From Ligula intestinalis (taxonomy: Eukaryota > Platyhelminthes > Cestoda > Diphyllobothriidea > Diphyllobothriidae), in NCBI GenBank assembly GCA_036362985.1, contig JAYGXS010000007.1:16876849-16940848 (forward strand): a stretch of 64,000 bases of DNA. Reading direction: 5' to 3'. A program made the position numbers and the translations under genes. Each line of letters begins with the position of its first letter. Position 1 is the stretch's first letter. The notes beneath the pieces were generated by a model. It was not told the origin of the DNA. It worked only from the letters and a program-made list of their open reading frames with translations, and ran no database searches. Shown here piece after piece: positions 61,104-64,000 of the stretch.

Positions 61104-61304
61104 ATGCAGGTCACTGTGCCTTTTCCCTTTTTGGTATGTACATCTGACCTTAAATTTTTTATGCGCACTACATGTGCATTTTGTTTGAATATACACAACC
61201 CCGACGATGGTATGACCGTAAAGATGATCTTCAATGCCAAGGTCTGGACGGACCGCGCCTTCGTAATATTCAAGTTCTGGTTCAGAATTCAATCCAGTCG
61301 ATAA
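61104..61304 (+). other. Ambiguous exon-like region, open on both strands
   Basis: Plus strand after 'ttatgcag': VTVPFPFLVCTSDLKFFMRT, TCAFCLNIHNPDDGMTVKMI and FNAKVWTDRAFVIFKFWFRI, then TAA. The beta-rich reading faintly recalls the stalk domain of integrin alpha subunits (C..C......V.......W), no more than that. The minus strand is open too (PELEYYEGAVRPDLGIEDHL YGHTIVG split over the same bases). I cannot choose. Confidence 0.22.
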
Positions 61305-61309
61305 GTACA

Positions 61310-62480
61310 GGGTGAGCAACCACCAATAAGATGAAATGCTGTTCTATTTGATGTTTTTGTTGGCCGCTTACAATTCAACAATTAGCCGACTCAGTCTGGA
61401 ACAAATGCAGGTTGTGCAAGAAAAAGCCTTCATGGGGATGAGATGGTGTAAACTCTGAAACATTATCAAAAACAATTCTTCGAACATCATCGATTGCGCA
61501 AGCTGCCATAATCAGAATTGATTGAAAGATGGTGGGGAAGAAATATGGAACCAGATTTGCAAGAAGAAAAGTTCCTATGCAGCCTATTCCAACCGTGGTC
61601 CATCGCAAACGAATCAGCTGTGAATCTCTATCGGTACCTGTTCTTAAAACGCCTTGCAGGGGTGTTACAAAGAGAGGGAGCACAGTCTGAAGAGGAAAAA
61701 TGTCTTATTAAGCACAATGACCCGGAATATTTTTTGAAACCATTGTATTATACAGCTCCCATTCTAAAATATTTATGTCAATGCTTAACTCCTTTATAAC
61801 GGTTCTTCCAACGGAGAGGGCCAACCTCTCAGTTGCAAAGGCGAGCTATTAACTGACGATAAGAATTCTTAGGTAACGCTGTCTTCATGCCATCTGAAAC
61901 GAACCCAGCACCAGATTTGACTGCAAATGTCCATCCAATCAATACAACAAATGCTCAGGTTCGTAACACTAGTAGTTAATGCATTTGTAATTAAAGCGTT
62001 CGTTGATTAATAAGCTGACCTCACTCTTTCAGAAATTACAGTGTCAAGGAAGAAGCCATCAGAACTGCAAAAAAGCAACCAGAATTCCTACATTTACACA
62101 CCAAAAACGACCAATCCACGATAATCAGTTAAGTAGCTAGCTTTTCAACATCGCAGGGTTGAGTTATGTTCTGGTCGTTTTAGCCGATTTAAAAATGCAT
62201 CTGGAGCGTCAACAGACCCTGTATCATTTGCAGAAACCGCAGACATGTCGTCACACACTTCGCAGCCCACCAACTGGAGGCGAAGTAACAAATATGGGAG
62301 CCAAATTTTTGATCAAATCTATGAATCTCAAATCGCCTTTAACATAATGATTTTCAGGTTATCCTTTGTCGATTTGATCATCAGTGTACTTCACATGCAC
62401 GATATGCCAACTCTCCAATGGGATTATGGCTCACTTCATTTACAATGGTGCAACCCTTGAGACATGGACTGTGACCGATG
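61310..62480. other. Gene-poor stretch
   Basis: A 93-codon plus frame (61,518-61,799) and an overlapping 102-codon minus frame (61,375-61,683) are present without a recognisable domain. 62,159-62,460 also holds only short frames. Confidence 0.25.
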
Positions 62481-62489
62481 GATTGAAAC

Positions 62490-62765
62490 ATGTTTATGTT
62501 TTCGAGCCCATCCTTGTTAGTCTTATGCCCTCCACTTTAATGCTGGACGCATAACACAAAGAGCGATCGAAATCTATATTAACAACCCAACCGACAGAAA
62601 ACTGATTATCATTAGATACTTCAAAGAATATTCGAGAATACTCAGGACCAAAGTCTGCGACTTCGTGTTTACGGATGACTTTAAGCTCAACAAAACGGAA
62701 GATGATATGCAACGTAATGCTGAGATCCTGGAACCCAGTTGCTGCAAGTACGGACATAGAGATGA
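62490..62765 (+). pseudogene. LINE RT fragment (family of the 35-kb LINE)
   Basis: 'SLMPSTLMLDA' followed by KVCDFVFTDDFKLNKTEDDM and QRNAEILEPSCCKYGH. This matches the motif B end and the FADD region of the 35-kb LINE, with the box altered to F-T-D-D. About 90 residues remain. Confidence 0.55.
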
Positions 62766-62839
62766 CGGTGGTGCTGTGGCAGTCAGCCATTGAATCAAAA
62801 TGCATCGAATTCCATATCGGAACGAGCATAACGGAATAG

Positions 62840-62885
62840 GAAGAAGATCCGACCACTGGGACAAGAGTTTTATTTTATTTTCTGC
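62840..62885 (-). repeat. Short PLE family I terminus fragment
   Basis: On the minus strand 'aaaataaaactcttgtccca', then 'gtggtcggatcttcttcc', the last 45 nt of the family I terminal repeat. It lies between two LINE fragments. Confidence 0.6.
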
Positions 62886-63189
62886 GCAGTGTTACGGAAA
62901 TTGAATTAAGGTATAAATTTATATGCATCCGTCGCACACTCTATAGGAACGTCAAGGATGACGAGCAACTGGCCCTACCGGATATCCGAATTCCATGAAA
63001 CATTTGGCCAACTGAACAAACCTGCCAGGAATCAATGTATATTCTCATTCGACAAGGAACTCCAGATTCATTAGACGGGGGAATTAACAACTGCACCATA
63101 TACGATGCAAACTTAGACAGTTTGCACAAATAACTCTAGGAATCCAGATAGCATTCAACTCAGTTGTTTCCAGAGGATCCTTATGCTGA

Positions 63190-63560
63190 ATTGTTGAGAT
63201 AGATACGCAGACACAGAAGTTCGAAAACGAACCGAAATCCTCAGCATAAATGTCATGTTAAGGTTCAGGCAAATACGTGGAGTGGTCCTGCGTACGGACG
63301 GAGAAAGAGTGCCTCACAAGCTACTCTTCTACGGCGGTACCACTACGTACACTCATACAGGAGAAGCACAGCAAGGCTTTAAAATGCACACTACAATTTC
63401 TCTTCAATGATCGTAAATGTACGCTTGAGGCCCAGGCGGACCCCAGATAATCGATCGACCTAGAAAGAAGCAGTCAACACTAAAGTAGCCACCAACAAAG
63501 CCAGCTTTACTGCCACAGACAAACCCAAATGTGTGGATCGCAGTGTTCAAGCACCTGTAA
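63190..63560 (+). pseudogene. LINE C-terminal fragment (family of the 35-kb LINE)
   Basis: YADTEVRKRTEILSINVMLR, FRQIRGVVLRTDGERVPHKL and LFYGGTTTYTHTGEAQQGFK match the post-RT region also seen at 36,390-36,545 (ETEVLKRTGFFSIQAM, then LFYGDVAVG). It may be the continuation of the 62,490-62,765 fragment after an internal rearrangement by the PLE fragment. Confidence 0.6.
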
Positions 63561-64000
63561 CTTGCGTGTGGACAGTTTCAAGTGATAGTAGACTTTGACT
63601 GCATCTATCGAAATCTCTCTTCCTTTTGCACTCTATGTCCGTTTTCAAGACGGACTCAAGATGGACAGAGGCAGGATTAGGCCGGGCCGACACCAAGCCT
63701 GAATCAGATCCAGCGGAGTGAAAGTGTCATGAAGGGCATGGATGACTAATGTCTGCGTCGCCAGTCCACCACCATGTGTCAGCAACATCTTCCCTAGGTG
63801 TGTGGCATTTATTATTGGAGCGCAACCCGAATAACGCTTGCTTTTTCCTGAGCTGACCCGCGTGTTGGTTCTGTGCATATACCAAGAGACCCGTTAAGAT
63901 AACATTGCCTCTAAACCCACACGATGGCAACGACTGTGACCATGGAATAATTGGCAAGCAAGTCATAGTCCACTGCCCACTTGGTTGTGGGATATACGGT
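63561..64000. other. Unassigned end of window
   Basis: Two overlapping minus-strand frames (63,645-63,966) have no recognisable domain. Nothing supported. Confidence 0.3.

Overview
This window looks like repeat-dense flatworm (Platyhelminthes) nuclear DNA, most likely a tapeworm of the diphyllobothriid type. The clues are many Penelope-like element (PLE) copies with GIY-YIG endonuclease domains, a CsRn1-type Ty3/gypsy element with a tRNA-Trp primer-binding site, and host exons separated by very short introns (38 and 60 nt). The taxon is an inference from the repeat families. There are no bacterial-style operons and no intact long gene. Almost every recognisable protein is a decayed transposable element.

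Layout. 0.06-5.2 kb: PLE debris, including a degenerate PLE between inverted terminal repeats (1.3-3.3 kb) and a repeat present twice (3.7 and 4.9 kb). 5,220-10,090: one complete but dead CsRn1-like LTR retrotransposon (LTR, PBS, gag, protease, RT, RNase H, integrase, PPT, LTR). 10.8-15.7 kb: two further PLEs. 15.7-21.4 kb: mostly unannotatable, with one plus-strand and one minus-strand exon candidate. 21.5-24.0 kb: a near-full-length minus-strand PLE. 24-34 kb: sparse, with solo PLE termini and tRNA-like repeats. 34.5-37.4 kb: a LINE with a C-terminal C2H2 finger. 33.9-41 kb: three tRNA-like inverted repeats, LINE and PLE fragments. 41.1-57.4 kb: several minus-strand host exons with repeats in the introns. 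57.5-60.4 kb: a CR1/jockey-like LINE carrying a 100-bp MITE. 60.5-64 kb: LINE scraps.

Main signals. (1) PLE termini carry hammerhead-ribozyme-like folds in two sequence families. One shows stem II covariation; the other appears to have swapped the core C3-G8 pair for A3-U8. (2) Four loci, from two sequence families, each hold two tRNA-like units head to head, as if tRNA-like sequence formed the terminal inverted repeats of a mobile unit. (3) There is a roughly 465-bp near-perfect foldback and a TA-flanked MITE inserted in a LINE endonuclease. (4) Host minus-strand exons are supported by splice signals and matching reading phases: a MORN-like protein (57.07-57.42 kb) and a coiled-coil protein whose last two recognised exons may be 10 kb apart (51.3 and 41.1 kb).

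Limits: no alignment, folding or database search was run. Boundaries of repeats are approximate unless a terminal motif is given.
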